A stretch of 8,566 nucleotides of DNA from Balneolaceae bacterium (GTDB lineage Bacteria > Bacteroidota > Rhodothermia > Balneolales > Balneolaceae): positions 1-8,566 of the forward strand of contig SLGL01000462.1 in assembly GCA_007123785.1 (NCBI GenBank). Reading direction: 5' to 3'. Below are positions 8,401-8,566 of the stretch, one piece after another. Each line of letters opens with the position of its first letter. Position 1 is the stretch's first letter. The notes beneath the pieces are model-generated. The model worked only from the letters and a program-made list of their open reading frames with translations. It was not told the origin of the DNA and searched no databases. A program made the translations under genes and the position numbers.

Positions 8401-8566
8401 ATTATGAATACTCCACCAAAACGCTGAGTGAAATATTCGGAGAGGAGATCATCACTGATGCCGATTACAAGGAAATTTATACTCTTTCCTCCCTGTTTAT
8501 CGAAAATGAGGGTGATTACTCGTTCAGCAAACACGATTTGCCGCATGAGGCTCAGTTTTCACCCGT
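5496..8566 (+). CDS. FG-GAP/VCBS-repeat lipoprotein with ASPIC/UnbV-like domain (3' end outside window)
   Basis: The frame is open from ATG 5496 to the window edge (1023 codons plus 2 nt, no stop); relatives are about 1100 residues, so little is probably missing. Residues 1-26 are a lipoprotein signal with lipobox LYGC and lipidated C27, so the protein is likely anchored in the outer membrane. Eleven D-x-(N/D/S/T)-x-(N/D/S)-G-x-x-D loops typical of FG-GAP/VCBS beta-propeller blades start at residues 76, 129, 185, 257, 309, 396, 488, 668, 723, 782 and 893. About 520-604 resembles ASPIC/UnbV (SGIGSKV 534-540, LHFGLG 567-572, IVIWPD 581-586). A second propeller-like half begins near 625, and 905-985 has the SRL, SPEKPL and YYPLEPLNEI pattern of related proteins. 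The start is chosen because it gives the lipoprotein signal; no Shine-Dalgarno sequence is seen. It follows a terminator, so it is probably a separate unit. Function is unknown; older database names such as RNA-binding protein are unsupported. A ligand-binding or accessory role beside the transporter is inference. Confidence 0.92.
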   Translation, partial: MIRLLKNRIVLDTVCIGVLFIFFLYGCTAVDKDIKFTLLSSSHTQVNFVNEVVDTKDLNIQNYGYFYDGGGVAIGDINNNGLPDIYFVGNEVENKLYLNKGDFVFEDITESAGVGGDTEGWSTGATMVDINGNGYLDIYVSRVNYRTKTGANQLFINNKDNTFTEMAAEYGLDFKGYSKQAVFFDFNRNGRLDMFLLNHSFHSERTRGRAETLRAVQDTLAGDRLFRNDGDRFIDVTLEAGIYSSALGYGLGVAVSDINQNGWADIYVGNDYHEDDYLYINNGDGTFTEALKSSINHTSKSSMGNDIGDLTNNGNVDIISLDMLPEENDVLKRSGIIDPYERIRTHLNFGFKPKHSHNTLQINRGNAPDGTPVFSEIGYFAGVAKTDWSWATLIFDMDNDGWKDIYVANGMVGRPTDIDYNLKLQERVNQISVSDDIEEEYLDLIDEMPPIKIPNYAFKNNGDLTFTNMADEWGLRQPAYSSGAAYADLNNNGRLDLVVNNVNMPPFIYRNNSELNEKSHFLQVKLNGEGLNTSGIGSKVVLYHEDHLFYQEQMPTRGFQSSVDHVLHFGLGRYTDIDSLIVIWPDQSWQTIYDIPVNDRLELNQDQASGEFNYDHFHDSYDKALLENITEGIALDYTHQENSYNDFRREPSLPYKLTTAGPALAAGDVNGNGLDDLFIGGAHGQAGRLFIQQPDGSFISSEENSELFRADQDSEDVSAIFFDANGSGLNDLYVVSGGNQVFGSEEMLRDRLYINEGDGQFRKTADKLPEFYENGSVVAAADINGNGHNDLFVGTRRAFDYGVNPRSYLLQNDGNGFFEDVTDEIAPELREAGMITDAAWAQLSDGEYPDLVLAGEWMPITIFGYDGETFSRVAEHSGLEQTNGLWFSLLVDDFSQNGKPDIIAGNFGRNSRLSTSPEKPLRLYTQDFESNGQIASLLAYQNDGEYYPLEPLNEIVRQFTSLNSQITSYYEYSTKTLSEIFGEEIITDADYKEIYTLSSLFIENEGDYSFSKHDLPHEAQFSP

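Noticed and set aside
1..8566. tRNA, rRNA, CRISPR array, insertion sequence or riboswitch
   Set aside because: No cloverleaf, repeat-spacer pattern, transposase or terminal inverted repeats were seen; the three genes fill nearly all of the window.
5496..8566. Reading the VCBS protein as an integrin-like adhesin or an RNA-binding protein
   Set aside because: FG-GAP loops are shared with integrin alpha chains and the ASPIC/UnbV domain once carried an RNA-binding label, but nothing in the sequence supports either function in this bacterial lipoprotein.

Overview
The window carries three genes, all on the plus strand: a complete SusC/RagA-type TonB-dependent outer-membrane transporter (133-3432), a complete SusD/RagB-type surface lipoprotein (3459-5372), and the first 1023 codons of a large FG-GAP/VCBS-repeat lipoprotein with an ASPIC/UnbV-like domain (5496 to the window end, no stop reached). 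SusC/SusD pairs are typical of the Bacteroidota and relatives (FCB group). No Shine-Dalgarno sequence precedes any of the three starts, and the promoter-like site before the third gene resembles the Bacteroidota TTTG / TAnnTTTG type. Moderate GC, acidic exported proteins and the general look of the sequences would suit a marine or salt-adapted lineage such as Balneolota; that placement is inference only.

Layout. Positions 1-132 are a regulatory region: a perfect 12-bp palindrome with a central CCGG (52-63) that resembles a LacI-family operator, a weak promoter candidate, and an 8-bp inverted repeat (90-97/111-118). The SusC and SusD genes are 26 bp apart with no terminator between them and almost certainly form one transcript. 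A strong rho-independent terminator (5411-5440) ends that unit. A second promoter candidate (5455-5483) lies between the terminator and the third gene, so that gene is probably transcribed separately or by read-through.

How the genes work together. SusC would form the TonB-powered barrel in the outer membrane, and SusD the lid that captures the ligand, usually an oligosaccharide or other large nutrient. The third protein is probably another outer-membrane lipoprotein, built from two related beta-propeller-like halves around an ASPIC/UnbV-like segment. Its role is unknown; position suggests a binding or processing accessory to the transporter. No glycoside hydrolase, peptidase, sulfatase, regulator or sigma/anti-sigma gene lies in the window, so the substrate cannot be named.

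Most notable features: the putative metal-binding loops of the third protein have Asn in place of Asp almost throughout (D-x-N-x-N-G-x-x-D), while the one comparable loop in the SusC protein keeps its acidic fifth position; and the palindrome upstream of the operon.
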